Made by a program: the position numbers and the translations under genes. This document shows positions 16,753 through 25,911 of a stretch of 64,000 bases of DNA, piece by piece. A model generated the notes under the pieces. It worked only from the letters and a program-made list of their open reading frames with translations. It ran no database searches and was not told the DNA's origin. The stretch's first letter is position 1, and each line of letters begins with the position of its first letter. The stretch comes from JABSSA01 sp039960995 (GTDB taxonomy: Bacteria; Pseudomonadota; Alphaproteobacteria; Rhodobacterales; Rhodobacteraceae). The DNA is taken from positions 248,001 through 312,000 of the forward strand of contig JBDVKF010000076.1 in the NCBI GenBank assembly GCA_039960995.1, in the 5' to 3' direction.

Positions 16753-18687
16753 ATGAAGTGGATTTTGCGGATCATCGGGGCAGTGTTGCTTTTGATCGTT
16801 ATCGCGGTCGGGGCATTGTTCTTTCTTCCGGCTGACCGGATTGCGAAAATTGCGACAGATCAAATGCGCATCATGACAGGTCGAGATGTGTCTATCTCGG
16901 GTGATGTGTCGATGACGTTTTGGCCTGTGCTTGGTGTCAGTGCAGGTGAATTGGAAGTCGGCAACGCGGAATGGGCAACACAAGGCCCGATGTTGACGGC
17001 AGAAAAAGCAGCTATTGGAATCAATGCGGCGGCTTTGCTGCGCGGCGAAATCCAAATCACACATATCGAAGCAGTTGCGCCAACAATTCGGCTTGAGCAA
17101 AAGGCCGATGGCCGCGCCAGCTGGCAGTTTACCGATGCGACCGGCGAGGCGACAATCGAAACCGAAACAGACCCATCGGAAGAAGCACAAGCGTTTAGTC
17201 TGAACAAATTAACGGTGACCGACGCGACATTTGTATATGACGCCGAAGGGTCGGATTTGGTGTCTTATTCAGGTGTAGATTTCACCTTGGATTGGCCCGA
17301 ACGGCTTGGAACTGCGGATATCCGCGCGAAATTGAGCCCGGTTGGCGAAGATGTCGTTTTGGAAGCAAGCATTGATCAGTTCGCGGGGTTCATCACAGGG
17401 CAAGTGCAACCGGTTGATGTGGCACTTTCTGCGGGAGGTGGACGGGCCACATTGAAAGGTCGCGCAAGTACGGCAGGTGATGTCGCCGGCGCAATGACGT
17501 TGAACCTTCCGAGTACGGATGCATTTTTCCGTGCATTGGATTTGCCAGCTCCGGGTTTGCCGACAGGCTTGGGTGCCGCTGTTGAAGCCCAGACGAATTT
17601 GACGCTTACGTCGGATCGAAAACTGGCGTTGCGAGAGCTGAACGCCAACCTTGGTGGTAATGTTTTGAATGGCGCCGCTGACATTAGCTTAAACGGCACG
17701 CCGCAAATCAATGTTCAACTTGATGGCGGTGATTTGGACCTGAGTGTTCTGAGCGCGTCGTCTGAATCTGGTGGAGAAGCCGCACCCGCAGGCAGCGGTT
17801 GGCCCAAAGACAATATCGACGCCAGTGGGCTGGCAGCCTTTAACGGTGATATCGCGTTCACTGCGAAAGCGATTGATCTGGGTACCTTAAAGCTTGGTGC
17901 GACGCGGGCTTTGTTGCGCAATGATCGCAGCCGGATGGTTTTCGAATTGCGTGAAGTCAACGCCTATAGTGGCGTGGTCTCTGGCGAATTCGTTTTGAAC
18001 AACAGAAGCGGATTGAGTGTTGGCGGCAAATTGAAAGGGGCGGGGATCTCTGTTCAAGGGTTGTTGAATGATGCAGCCGGATTGAATCGTTTGACTGGTG
18101 TGGCCAATTTGGACCTGTCCTTTTTGGGCGTGGGTGAAAATGTTGATACAATTATGCGATCTTTGTCTGGAGAAGGTGCGTTCCGACTTGGCGAAGGAAC
18201 GATTGAAGGTCTTGATTTGAATCGTTTGATGAGCACCGGCGATGGATCTGGCGGCACAACAATTTTTGACAGTCTCTCAGCCAGTTACACAATGAAAAAC
18301 GGCGATATGCTGAACGAGGATCTATTGCTGGCGCTTCGCAGCTTTGAGGCGCGTGGGGCAGGGCGGATTGGAATAGGTGCGCAAGATATGGATTACCTTT
18401 TCACGCCAATTGCATTGAAGCTGAACGATGGCAATGGAGTTGCCATTCCCATTCGAATTCGCGGCCCATGGGCCGACCCCAGCATTCTACCGGATATTGG
18501 TGCAGCCCTCGATTTGAATCTGGAAGCGGAAAAAGATCGTATTCGCGAAGAAGTTAAAGACAAGGTCAAAGATAAAGTTGCCGAAAAATTAGGTGTAGAG
18601 GCTGAAGACGTCGGCAATCTGGAAGATGCGGCCAAAGACAAAGTGGAAGATGAATTGAAAAAGGGGCTTCGCAGTTTGTTTGACTGA
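16753..18687 (+). CDS. AsmA family protein
   Basis: A 644-residue envelope protein. An N-terminal membrane span (about residues 4-22, RIIGAVLLLIVIAVGALFFL) is followed by the AsmA N-domain (LPADRIAKIATDQM, GRDVSISGDVSMTFWPVLGV, GNAEWA) and a long beta-rich region ending in the AsmA C-domain (LNRLTGVANLDLSFLGVG, SLSGEGAFRLGEGTIEGLDLNRL, IPIRIRGPWADPSILPDI) and a charged Lys/Glu helix. AsmA-like proteins are thought to bridge the periplasm and move phospholipids to the outer membrane. ATG 16753 is chosen over 16726 because of a GGGAG site and the clean signal-anchor. Confidence 0.9.
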   Translation: MKWILRIIGAVLLLIVIAVGALFFLPADRIAKIATDQMRIMTGRDVSISGDVSMTFWPVLGVSAGELEVGNAEWATQGPMLTAEKAAIGINAAALLRGEIQITHIEAVAPTIRLEQKADGRASWQFTDATGEATIETETDPSEEAQAFSLNKLTVTDATFVYDAEGSDLVSYSGVDFTLDWPERLGTADIRAKLSPVGEDVVLEASIDQFAGFITGQVQPVDVALSAGGGRATLKGRASTAGDVAGAMTLNLPSTDAFFRALDLPAPGLPTGLGAAVEAQTNLTLTSDRKLALRELNANLGGNVLNGAADISLNGTPQINVQLDGGDLDLSVLSASSESGGEAAPAGSGWPKDNIDASGLAAFNGDIAFTAKAIDLGTLKLGATRALLRNDRSRMVFELREVNAYSGVVSGEFVLNNRSGLSVGGKLKGAGISVQGLLNDAAGLNRLTGVANLDLSFLGVGENVDTIMRSLSGEGAFRLGEGTIEGLDLNRLMSTGDGSGGTTIFDSLSASYTMKNGDMLNEDLLLALRSFEARGAGRIGIGAQDMDYLFTPIALKLNDGNGVAIPIRIRGPWADPSILPDIGAALDLNLEAEKDRIREEVKDKVKDKVAEKLGVEAEDVGNLEDAAKDKVEDELKKGLRSLFD

Positions 18688-18782
18688 TCGTCGATGATAT
18701 TGACGGCGGTTCGGAAGCTGTTTGTGCGCCATGATGGCGCCCAAAGACGCCCCGCCCGCCGTCCCTTTCGGTGGCGCAGTGC

Positions 18783-19160
18783 TTATTGCGACGATGTTAA
18801 GTCCTCGGCGAGCATCAGGGCGTTGCCGTCGAGGTCATAAAAGCTAGCGGTTTTGACCATGCCTTCTATGACCATTGTTTCACCGTCAAATTGAACGCCC
18901 TCTTCTTCCAGTGATGATCGTGATTTGGCGATATCTGGTGTTCCAAAAACAGGGACTGAATTCCCGGGGCTGGGGTCGGTTTGTTCCCCTAAACCTAGGG
19001 TGACACCAGTTGTATGAGTCGCAAGTTCGCTCCAGCCCGCGTCGTCTGCATGGTAGATCAATTCGAACCCAAGCATTTTTTTGTACCACTGCGCGCTGGC
19101 ATGTCGGTCACGAACGGAAATTGCAAAAGTAATGGTCGAATCTAACGTCGCAACAGGCAT
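18783..19160 (-). CDS. VOC (glyoxalase/bleomycin-resistance fold) family protein
   Basis: A 125-residue protein with one vicinal-oxygen-chelate domain: F-A-I-S-V-R-D then S-A-Q-W-Y-K-K-M-L-G-F, a middle strand (TTGVTLGLGE) and the closing F-Y-D-L-D-G-N-A-L-M-L segment. Such proteins bind small molecules or catalyse metal-dependent chemistry; substrate unknown. A good AAGGAAG ribosome site precedes the ATG. It is divergent, with 40 bases between, from the HxlR-like regulator gene at 19201, which probably controls it. Confidence 0.82.
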   Translation of the reverse strand: MPVATLDSTITFAISVRDRHASAQWYKKMLGFELIYHADDAGWSELATHTTGVTLGLGEQTDPSPGNSVPVFGTPDIAKSRSSLEEEGVQFDGETMVIEGMVKTASFYDLDGNALMLAEDLTSSQ

Positions 19161-19183
19161 TTTTTCTTCCTTTTTGCTGAAAA

Positions 19184-19196
19184 TATATTAACTATA
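19184..19196. promoter_or_regulatory. Short inverted repeat between VOC gene and HxlR-like regulator
   Basis: TATA-TTAAC-TATA lies in the 40-base divergent gap, five bases before the regulator ATG. It is a plausible autoregulatory operator for a winged-helix repressor, but AT-rich promoter DNA easily gives such matches. Confidence 0.3.
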
Positions 19197-19200
19197 CTTT

Positions 19201-19743
19201 ATGGACATAAATTCACTTGTCAACGTTTCTGCACGAGCATGGTCCGTGCCATTGCTTGCCGCACTTGGTGAAGGGGTTCAGGGGCGACAGGTCATTTTGA
19301 TAAAGCACTTGGGGGCGTCGCGGTCTGCATTTGGTTTAAGCTTAGCGCATTTGCAATCATTAGGATTGGTGCGCCGACGATCCGGGCACGGGCATCCATT
19401 GCGCCCTGAATTTGAATTGACCAAGCAAGGGGAAATTGCGGCAAAAGCCGCACATTCCGTGATGCAGATCGTTCACCGAAACCCAGATGCAATCACCTTG
19501 GTACGTCGCAGTTGGACGCTGCCAATATTAAGCCAAACAACCCAACCGACTTACTTTGCGATTTTACGCAACGGATTGGCTCCGATTACGGATCGTGCTT
19601 TGTCGCAGGGGTTGAAATCGCTCGAAGATATGCGATGGATTCGCAGAGATGTTGCGGCGGGGTATCGCCCGCCGCGACCATTGTATTCAGCAGTTGGAGC
19701 AGGTGCTGAGATTGCAGCAGCCTTGGATGCTCAAATCGTCTGA
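19201..19743 (+). CDS. Winged-helix transcriptional regulator, HxlR-like, two wHTH units
   Basis: A 180-residue protein with two consecutive winged-helix units. Unit one (residues about 10-75) reads ARAWSVPLLAAL, then a recognition-helix region and E-F-E-L-T-K-Q-G; unit two (about 100-165) reads RRSWTLPILSQT, then ITDRALSQGLKSLEDMRWIRRDV and P-L-Y-S-A-V-G-A-G, the standard HxlR pattern. HxlR proteins respond to aldehydes or other reactive compounds, often repressing a neighbouring gene, here the divergent VOC gene. No ribosome site is visible before the ATG, so the message may be leaderless. Its last 13 bases overlap the convergent mutase gene. Confidence 0.78.
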   Translation: MDINSLVNVSARAWSVPLLAALGEGVQGRQVILIKHLGASRSAFGLSLAHLQSLGLVRRRSGHGHPLRPEFELTKQGEIAAKAAHSVMQIVHRNPDAITLVRRSWTLPILSQTTQPTYFAILRNGLAPITDRALSQGLKSLEDMRWIRRDVAAGYRPPRPLYSAVGAGAEIAAALDAQIV

Positions 19744-21227
19744 TCGTAATCGCCGACGCCCGGTTCAGTACGGATCACGTCATCGACATCCTTGAAGATG
19801 GCGCGCAGTTCAGCATCACTTTCGGGGCTTTCACACACCACAACAAGGTTTGGCGTGTTTGACGAAGCACGCACAAGTCCCCAACCGCCATTTTCAAGAA
19901 TGACCCGTGCACCGTTGACGGTGACGACCTCTTTGATTGCGCGGCCCGCGATTTTCTCACCTGCTTCATGCTTCGCAACCAGCTTTTCAACAACGCGATC
20001 CAGAATGTTATATTTTTCTGTATCCGAGGCATAAGGAGACATCGTCGGTGTCGAATAGGTTTTAGGAAGAGCTTTGCGCAAGTCGGACATTTTCATGTCA
20101 GGGTTGCGATCCATCAATTTGCAGATTTCAACCGCGACACGCATGCCGCAGTCATATCCGCGACCAATCGGTTCGGCGAGGAAATAATGCCCTGACTTTT
20201 CAAACCCAGCCAATGCGTTAATTTCCTTCACGCGGCGTTTCATATGGCTGTGGCCGGTTTTCCAGTAATCGGCAGTCACACCATGTTTCTGCAGCTCCGG
20301 ATCGCTGGCAAAAAGGCCGGTTGATTTAACATCAGCCACGAAGGTTGCGTTCGGGTACAATTTCGCCAGATCGCGCGCCATAATGACTCCAACCTTGTCG
20401 GCAAAAATCTCCTCGCCCTCATCATCAACAACACCGCAGCGGTCGCCATCACCGTCAAAGCCCAATGCGAAATCCGCATTCGACGCCTTAACCGACGCTG
20501 ACATGTCGTGCAGCATTTCCATGGCCTCGGGGTTTGGGTTGTAATGCGGGAACGTGTAATCCAGCGTGTTGTGGCTTTCGACCACTTCGACACCCAGTCG
20601 CCGGAATAGTTCAGGTGCAAAAGCGGCCGCTGTGCCGTTACCCGTCGCACAGACAACTTTCAGAGGGCGCGACATTTTGAAATCGCCAACAAGATCATCC
20701 AAATAGGCGTCTTGAACTCCATCCACGAATTCATATTTTCCGCCGTCTCGCGCCTGACCGCGGCCTTCCAGAACGATATCGCGCAGCTCGCTCATTTCAT
20801 CGGGGCCGTGCGTCAGCGGACGTTCAAACCCCATTTTGACACCCGTCCATCCATTAGGGTTATGGCTAGCGGTAACCATGGCAACGGCGGGAACATCAAG
20901 GTGGAATTGGCTGAAGTAGGCCATGGGGGACAGCGCCGGTCCGATATCTTTGACATGAATGCCTGCCTGCATCAGGCCGAGCATCAGCGCATTCTTGATC
21001 GACAAAGAATAGTCCCGATAGTCGTTTCCAACTGCGATGACAGGTTCTATGCCGCGCTTTTGCATCTGTGTGCCCAGCCCAAGGCCCAAAGCCGTGATAC
21101 CAGGCAAGTTGATTTCGTCGGGGTATTTCCAGCGCGCATCGTATTCACGAAACCCGGTCGGAGTGATCATAGCATCGCGTAGAAACGACCATGTATTCTG
21201 TGAAACAGTGGAAAGTGGCTTCGTCAT
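19731..21227 (-). CDS. Phosphomannomutase/phosphoglucomutase
   Basis: A 498-residue alpha-D-phosphohexomutase that interconverts hexose 1- and 6-phosphates for sugar-nucleotide synthesis. Visible: the phosphoserine loop TASHNPNGWTGVK, the metal loop D-G-D-G-D-R-C-G-V, the sugar-binding GFEKSGHYF, and the phosphate-binding C-domain motif VRASSNTPNLVV. N-terminus FREYDARWKYP fits the family. It is the last gene of a minus-strand group with kdsA and the capsule export genes, so its likely role is supplying precursors for LPS or capsule sugars (inference). The assignment as manB or algC cannot be settled from sequence. Confidence 0.92.
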   Translation of the reverse strand: MTKPLSTVSQNTWSFLRDAMITPTGFREYDARWKYPDEINLPGITALGLGLGTQMQKRGIEPVIAVGNDYRDYSLSIKNALMLGLMQAGIHVKDIGPALSPMAYFSQFHLDVPAVAMVTASHNPNGWTGVKMGFERPLTHGPDEMSELRDIVLEGRGQARDGGKYEFVDGVQDAYLDDLVGDFKMSRPLKVVCATGNGTAAAFAPELFRRLGVEVVESHNTLDYTFPHYNPNPEAMEMLHDMSASVKASNADFALGFDGDGDRCGVVDDEGEEIFADKVGVIMARDLAKLYPNATFVADVKSTGLFASDPELQKHGVTADYWKTGHSHMKRRVKEINALAGFEKSGHYFLAEPIGRGYDCGMRVAVEICKLMDRNPDMKMSDLRKALPKTYSTPTMSPYASDTEKYNILDRVVEKLVAKHEAGEKIAGRAIKEVVTVNGARVILENGGWGLVRASSNTPNLVVVCESPESDAELRAIFKDVDDVIRTEPGVGDYDQTI

Positions 21228-21244
21228 TTGAAAAGTCTCATCTG

Positions 21245-22078
21245 TCAGATTGAAATAGGGTTTTGTTTGGCCAACGCATCAAACGCCATAAGCGTCTCGA
21301 TGAGTTTTGGCATGTCATGCAGGTGGATCATATTTGGCCCGTCTGAGGGGGCATTATCGGGATCCGGATGTGTTTCGATAAAGACAGCGGCAACACCCAG
21401 TGCGACTGCAGCGCGCGCCATCACGGGTGCAAATTCTCTTTGACCACCCGATGACCCGCCGCGCCCACCCGGCTGTTGCACCGAATGGGTTGCGTCCATA
21501 ACGACCGGGTAGCCGGTTTGCGCCATTTGTGGCAACGAACGTATGTCAGTAACCAAAGTGTTGTATCCAAACGAGGTTCCGCGTTCCGTCAATAGGATGC
21601 GCGTGTTGCCTGTGCTTTCGAGCTTGGAAATGATGTTGGGCATTTCCCAAGGGGCAAGGAACTGCCCTTTTTTGACATTGATCGCGGCGCCAGTTTCACC
21701 GGCTGCTAACAATAGATCCGTTTGGCGGCATAAAAAGGCAGGGATTTGCAAAACATCAGCGACCTCTGCAGCCACAGCACATTGCGTGTCGCTGTGAACG
21801 TCTGTCAGCACCGGCACGCCAATCGTTTCTTTGACCGATTGCAACGCTTTCAAGCCTTGATCAAGACCCATGCCGCGCTGACCAGATACAGAGGTTCGAT
21901 TAGCCTTGTCGTAACTGGCTTTAAAGACATACTGGGCACCTGCTCGTGCACAGGTTTCTTTCATCTGGCCTGCGATGTTTTGCGCATGGTCAACGGATTC
22001 CAAAACGCACGGTCCTGCAATCACAGTTAATGGCATGTCATTGCCAACTGTAAAGTCAGCCACTGCTACATTCTTCAT
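21245..22078 (-). CDS. kdsA: 3-deoxy-8-phosphooctulonate synthase (KDO-8-phosphate synthase)
   Basis: KdsA condenses phosphoenolpyruvate with arabinose 5-phosphate to give KDO-8-phosphate, for lipid A core and for the KDO linker of group-2-type capsules. The 277-residue product shows VIAGPCVLES, the K-A-S-Y-D-K-A-N-R-T-S substrate loop, PVLTDVH, IPAFLCRQTDLL, and the late VFIETHPDPDNAPSDGPN. Length is typical. Its ATG directly follows the stop of the kpsE-like gene, and 17 bases separate it from the mutase gene, so the three are likely one operon. Confidence 0.96.
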   Translation of the reverse strand: MKNVAVADFTVGNDMPLTVIAGPCVLESVDHAQNIAGQMKETCARAGAQYVFKASYDKANRTSVSGQRGMGLDQGLKALQSVKETIGVPVLTDVHSDTQCAVAAEVADVLQIPAFLCRQTDLLLAAGETGAAINVKKGQFLAPWEMPNIISKLESTGNTRILLTERGTSFGYNTLVTDIRSLPQMAQTGYPVVMDATHSVQQPGGRGGSSGGQREFAPVMARAAVALGVAAVFIETHPDPDNAPSDGPNMIHLHDMPKLIETLMAFDALAKQNPISI

Positions 22079-23719
22079 TTAGCTTGTTACCTGTTCTCGA
22101 AGGATAGACGCTGTCAGCGAGATCATCAGGTAAATGCCTGCAAAAATGAGAAAAGCCAAGATCGTGTTCTCGAATGCTCTTGGATAGCTTGCTTCTTGTG
22201 GTGTTACGGGATTAACGCCGACCGTCAAATAGCGGACTTGTCGATTGGCCTCTGACTGTGCTTGTTCCAACTGTTGAACAGCAGATTGTAGCATTAAATC
22301 GCGTGTTGCGATGTCTGCTTGAGCCAGTTGAATGCGGACACTCAGGTTAGCCAGCGAATTTTCACCCTGACTGACGTCGACCATTCTTGCGTTAAGTTTG
22401 TCCAGTTGGACTTGCAGCCGTTGAACATCGCCTTGAGCGCCTTCAACACGCGCACGATTCGGCCGCTGATTGTCCTGCAACGCCTGCAGCTCAAGTTCTT
22501 TTTCGATCAGTTGCAATTCAACTTGATTGATTTGGCTACGCAGCCCAATAATAACAGCTTCTGGATCAAGCGTAGACCCAGAAAGTTGTAGGCGCACAAG
22601 CTCTTCTTGTGCCTCGCGCCTCCTGCTTTCAGCCAGCTCCAATGAATTGCGGGCTTCGCGCATCTGATCTTCGCGCTTGTCCCTTGATAAGTTGTTGATC
22701 CGTTCTTCTGCATAAGAAATGAGACGTTGCGCGAAATCAGTCGCAGTTTGCGGATCCGCAGCGACGACTTCCATGCGGATGACGCCTTCGGTTGGATCAA
22801 AGCCGATTTTTACGTTCTTCTTGTATGTTTTGTATGCTTCTTCAAGCGTTGCTTCTGGGTCTAACCTCTGGATTTCATCGATACTTTCCTGCTGGAAATG
22901 CCCTTTGAAACCCAGATCATCGTCAAGCCGCAGCATGGCTTCCTTAGACTGAAGAAAGCCTTGTGTGCTTATAGCCTCTCCGCTTGTTGCGAATTGCGTT
23001 CCGGCAAGCAATCCACCAGCTGCAGAAGCCCCACCTTCGTTCTGAATAATCGTGAACTCAGATTTGGTAGAGTACATGGGCGTCGCGATTTGAAAGAAAT
23101 AAACGCCGGCAAGCAGTGTTGGCAGGAACACAAAAAAGGTAAGCCGCGTCAAAAGAAGCGCCATTTTCCTGCGACGGCGACGGGTGATGTCCTTTTGAAT
23201 GTTGCCGATTTCGTTTGCGCGTCGATCCGCTGGACTCAAAGCCTCTGAGGGCAATTGCGTATGCCCGACCGGAATGGTTTGCGGCAACTGAACCTTTGTA
23301 TCTTCGGGTTTGGATTTCTCCGCTCTGGTCTTGGGAACAACAAGTTCGAGCATGTTCGACCGCTGGAAGGGATCAATGCCTTCCGCGCGCAGTAAACGCA
23401 CCGCATCAAAATCCGATGCCGGTGCCAAGCCGTGTTTTTGTGCCACTCGGCGTGCCATTCTCAATTGGCGTCCCGTCAAACCTTCGCCACGAATAGCTTC
23501 GACACTGTTTTCCCCAGCGACTTCAGCAGCTGAACTGACGTCACCTGTCCGAGCGGTACTCTCGGCAATTGGAGTCTTTGGTGCAGGTTTAGCTCCGGAT
23601 TGTGCAGGATCAGACAGCCCGTCGTTAGAACCGACAGAGTCCGCTTTTGGATCTGCTCCGCCATTCTGCGAAGCAGGTCTTTTAATCCGGAATTTCTTAG
23701 CCCTTGGTTTCGTAGTCAT
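22079..23719 (-). CDS. Capsule export inner-membrane protein, KpsE/BexC/CtrB family
   Basis: A 546-residue polysaccharide co-polymerase/membrane-fusion type protein. After a ~185-residue cytoplasmic region comes span 1 (about 188-209, LTRLTFFVFLPTLLAGVYFF), a long periplasmic coiled coil (residues about 300-500) and span 2 near the C-terminus (TILAFLIFAGIYLMISLTAS). This two-span topology is that of KpsE, which connects the ABC transporter to the outer-membrane channel. The N-terminal extension (Pro/Ala/Lys-rich, then LTGRQLRMARRVAQKHGL and RLLRAEGIDPFQRS) is longer than in E. coli KpsE but usual in roseobacters. ATG 23719 overlaps kpsT by 23 bases and has a GGAAGAGG site. Confidence 0.88.
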   Translation of the reverse strand: MTTKPRAKKFRIKRPASQNGGADPKADSVGSNDGLSDPAQSGAKPAPKTPIAESTARTGDVSSAAEVAGENSVEAIRGEGLTGRQLRMARRVAQKHGLAPASDFDAVRLLRAEGIDPFQRSNMLELVVPKTRAEKSKPEDTKVQLPQTIPVGHTQLPSEALSPADRRANEIGNIQKDITRRRRRKMALLLTRLTFFVFLPTLLAGVYFFQIATPMYSTKSEFTIIQNEGGASAAGGLLAGTQFATSGEAISTQGFLQSKEAMLRLDDDLGFKGHFQQESIDEIQRLDPEATLEEAYKTYKKNVKIGFDPTEGVIRMEVVAADPQTATDFAQRLISYAEERINNLSRDKREDQMREARNSLELAESRRREAQEELVRLQLSGSTLDPEAVIIGLRSQINQVELQLIEKELELQALQDNQRPNRARVEGAQGDVQRLQVQLDKLNARMVDVSQGENSLANLSVRIQLAQADIATRDLMLQSAVQQLEQAQSEANRQVRYLTVGVNPVTPQEASYPRAFENTILAFLIFAGIYLMISLTASILREQVTS

Positions 23720-24356
23720 ATAGACGTTTCGCCTCTTCCAAGGTGTCGAACATGTGTAACTGACCATCCAAAAGAACGGCAGCAGTTCTTGCAAACTGCT
23801 CTAGCACTTTTGGTTGATGTGATACGATTATGATTGTCGTTGTGCGCAGGCGTTCCTGCAAGATTTCGCCGGCCTTTCGGTTGAATTCAACATCCGTCGA
23901 AGAAGGCATTCCCTCGTCGATCAGGTACATGTCGAAATCAAGCGCGAGCAACAAAGCAAATGAAAACCGGGCGCGCATACCCGATGAATATGTCCCCAAA
24001 GGTTGATCGAAATATTCCCCTAGATCACATAACCAACGGCAAAAGCTCTCGACGTAGTCAGGGTCGAGTCCATACAATCGTGCGATATACCTAGCGTTTT
24101 CCATTGCAGATACTTTGCTAACGACGCCGCCCATGAATCCAAGGGGAAAAGAAACGTTACATTGGCGTCGAATTTCACCTTCGTCGGGCTTTTCCAATCC
24201 AGCCATCATGTTGATCAAGGTTGTCTTTCCAGTGCCGTTAGGCGCTAAAACGCCCATGGAACGACCAAGTTCCACGCGGAACGAAACACGATCAAGGATG
24301 ACCTTGCGCTGCGACCCTGTCCAGAAGGACTTACTGACGTTGTCGAACTCAAGCAT
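23697..24356 (-). CDS. kpsT: Capsular polysaccharide ABC transporter, ATP-binding subunit
   Basis: KpsT is the ATPase of the two-protein exporter KpsMT that carries capsule polysaccharide across the inner membrane. The 219-residue product has Walker A APNGTGKT at 38-45, the signature Y-S-S-G-M-R-A-R-F (a KpsT/BexA hallmark), Walker B DMYLIDEGMPSSTD and the switch His in SHQPK. Length is typical. It overlaps the kpsE-like gene by 23 bases. The membrane partner kpsM is not in the window: upstream lies nhaA. The 189-base gap upstream (24357-24545) holds only promoter-like DNA. Confidence 0.93.
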   Translation of the reverse strand: MLEFDNVSKSFWTGSQRKVILDRVSFRVELGRSMGVLAPNGTGKTTLINMMAGLEKPDEGEIRRQCNVSFPLGFMGGVVSKVSAMENARYIARLYGLDPDYVESFCRWLCDLGEYFDQPLGTYSSGMRARFSFALLLALDFDMYLIDEGMPSSTDVEFNRKAGEILQERLRTTTIIIVSHQPKVLEQFARTAAVLLDGQLHMFDTLEEAKRLYDYETKG

Positions 24357-24545
24357 GGGCTGTCGTTCGTCCTATTTTCTGCTCTGATGCCTTTGCTAAA
24401 TGCATAAGCTTGCTCCCTTTTAACAGGGTGCTCTTAACGGTTATTCACCGACTCTGGCCATATTATGTCGAACTTCCCTACAATTCTAAAGAGTACCGTC
24501 GGGGTCCTGTTATCCGGACAACAGCATTCCGGAGTTATTATTGGG

Positions 24546-25793
24546 TTAACCTTCTTGTTTCTGAACCCGGAAAATCTTGCCCGCGATAATTGAAATGATC
24601 GCAGCAGCAAAGCTGAACAAGGCCCCCATTTTAGCGGCGTCTTGAACCGGACCGACATCAAAGGCGACTGTGGCAATGAACAGAGACACGGTAAATCCGA
24701 TCGCGGCGACACAACCTATGACAATCAAATCAACGATGCGCATGCCGTCTGGCATTCCAAGACCAAGCGGGCGTGCAGCGAACCATCCAAACAAAAGAAT
24801 GCCGACAGGCTTGCCGATTATCAGGCCCGCCAAAACCAGCCACGTGGCATCGCCAATCGAACTAAGCTCGACGCCCGCATTCAGCAAACCAAAGAAGAAA
24901 AGAATGATTTCCACCGGCGTTTTAAGGGCGTGTTCGATTTGGTTCAACAGATCTGTCAGGTGCTGCTCGGCGGCCGCGAAAATGCCAAATGCGCGATCTG
25001 CATGTGGAATCGTCGGAACAATCGGCAACAGGCCCAAAGCGGGATGCAAACCGCTGGCCATGAACCCATACCAGCTGGCGCAGGCGGCGACCGCGTAAGG
25101 CCAGAACCCAAGGGTTTTGCGTGCCCAAGTTGAATGCGGTCGATCTTGTTTGTGCTTGTCACGACGGCGCGGCAGCCAGTTGAACAAGAAATACACAGCC
25201 AGAGCTGCGAAAAGAGACAGTAACAACCATTCCGGGGCCAGTTCGCCGGACGGGTAAAAGACGGCGAGAATAATCAAGCCAGCCGCGTCATCCGCAATCG
25301 CCAAAAGCAGCAGAAACCGAACAGCCGGGTGACCCGCGCCAAATACGATACGACCGACAAGGTAACTGAAAGCGATATCTGTGGCGGTTGGAATGGCCCA
25401 GCCATTGGCAACGGCGTTGTATGTGTCGGACCCCAAAAAATACGCAAGTCCAAGATAGACACCAATCGGCCCGAACATTCCGCCTGCAGTTGCAAACAAA
25501 GGCGTCGCGGCCTTTTTACCGCGCAAAGACCCGTTTTTAAGGATGAGGGCTTCCCAGACTTCCTTGGCTGCAATGGCAAAGAAAAGAGCCATCAGAACAT
25601 CATTGATCAAGTAATGCAGGGTTAAAGTGCGATGCCCGTCATGAAGGTGGCCAATGGGTGCATGGTCCCAAATTTTGAATTCAACAAACTCATGATAGCT
25701 GTGGGCGTCGATGTTGGCCCAAACCAAAGCAACCAGTGCACCGATGATCAACAAGAGCGAGTAGTTGGTCAAAAAATTCCAGACGCGATACAT
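24546..25793 (-). CDS. nhaA: Na+/H+ antiporter NhaA
   Basis: NhaA exchanges two protons for one sodium ion and protects against salt and alkali. The 415-residue product has about 12 membrane spans, with the ion-binding Asp pair in ADDAAGL, the unwound helix motif GWAIPTATDIAFS, and the late GKPVGI segment. Length is slightly above E. coli NhaA (388) because of loops. A GGGGAG ribosome site precedes the ATG. It is divergent from the ClpP paralogue at 25912 with 118 bases between. Expected in a marine organism. Confidence 0.96.
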   Translation of the reverse strand: MYRVWNFLTNYSLLLIIGALVALVWANIDAHSYHEFVEFKIWDHAPIGHLHDGHRTLTLHYLINDVLMALFFAIAAKEVWEALILKNGSLRGKKAATPLFATAGGMFGPIGVYLGLAYFLGSDTYNAVANGWAIPTATDIAFSYLVGRIVFGAGHPAVRFLLLLAIADDAAGLIILAVFYPSGELAPEWLLLSLFAALAVYFLFNWLPRRRDKHKQDRPHSTWARKTLGFWPYAVAACASWYGFMASGLHPALGLLPIVPTIPHADRAFGIFAAAEQHLTDLLNQIEHALKTPVEIILFFFGLLNAGVELSSIGDATWLVLAGLIIGKPVGILLFGWFAARPLGLGMPDGMRIVDLIVIGCVAAIGFTVSLFIATVAFDVGPVQDAAKMGALFSFAAAIISIIAGKIFRVQKQEG

Positions 25794-25911
25794 TGATGCT
25801 CCCCTTCGATTTTCAATTTCGATAACGCAGCCTGCGACTTAGGGCAAGGGAAGGGTGGTATAGTTCGTTTTGATCACCTAACCTTTGATTGAATTGTGAT
25901 GGAGGCAAACG

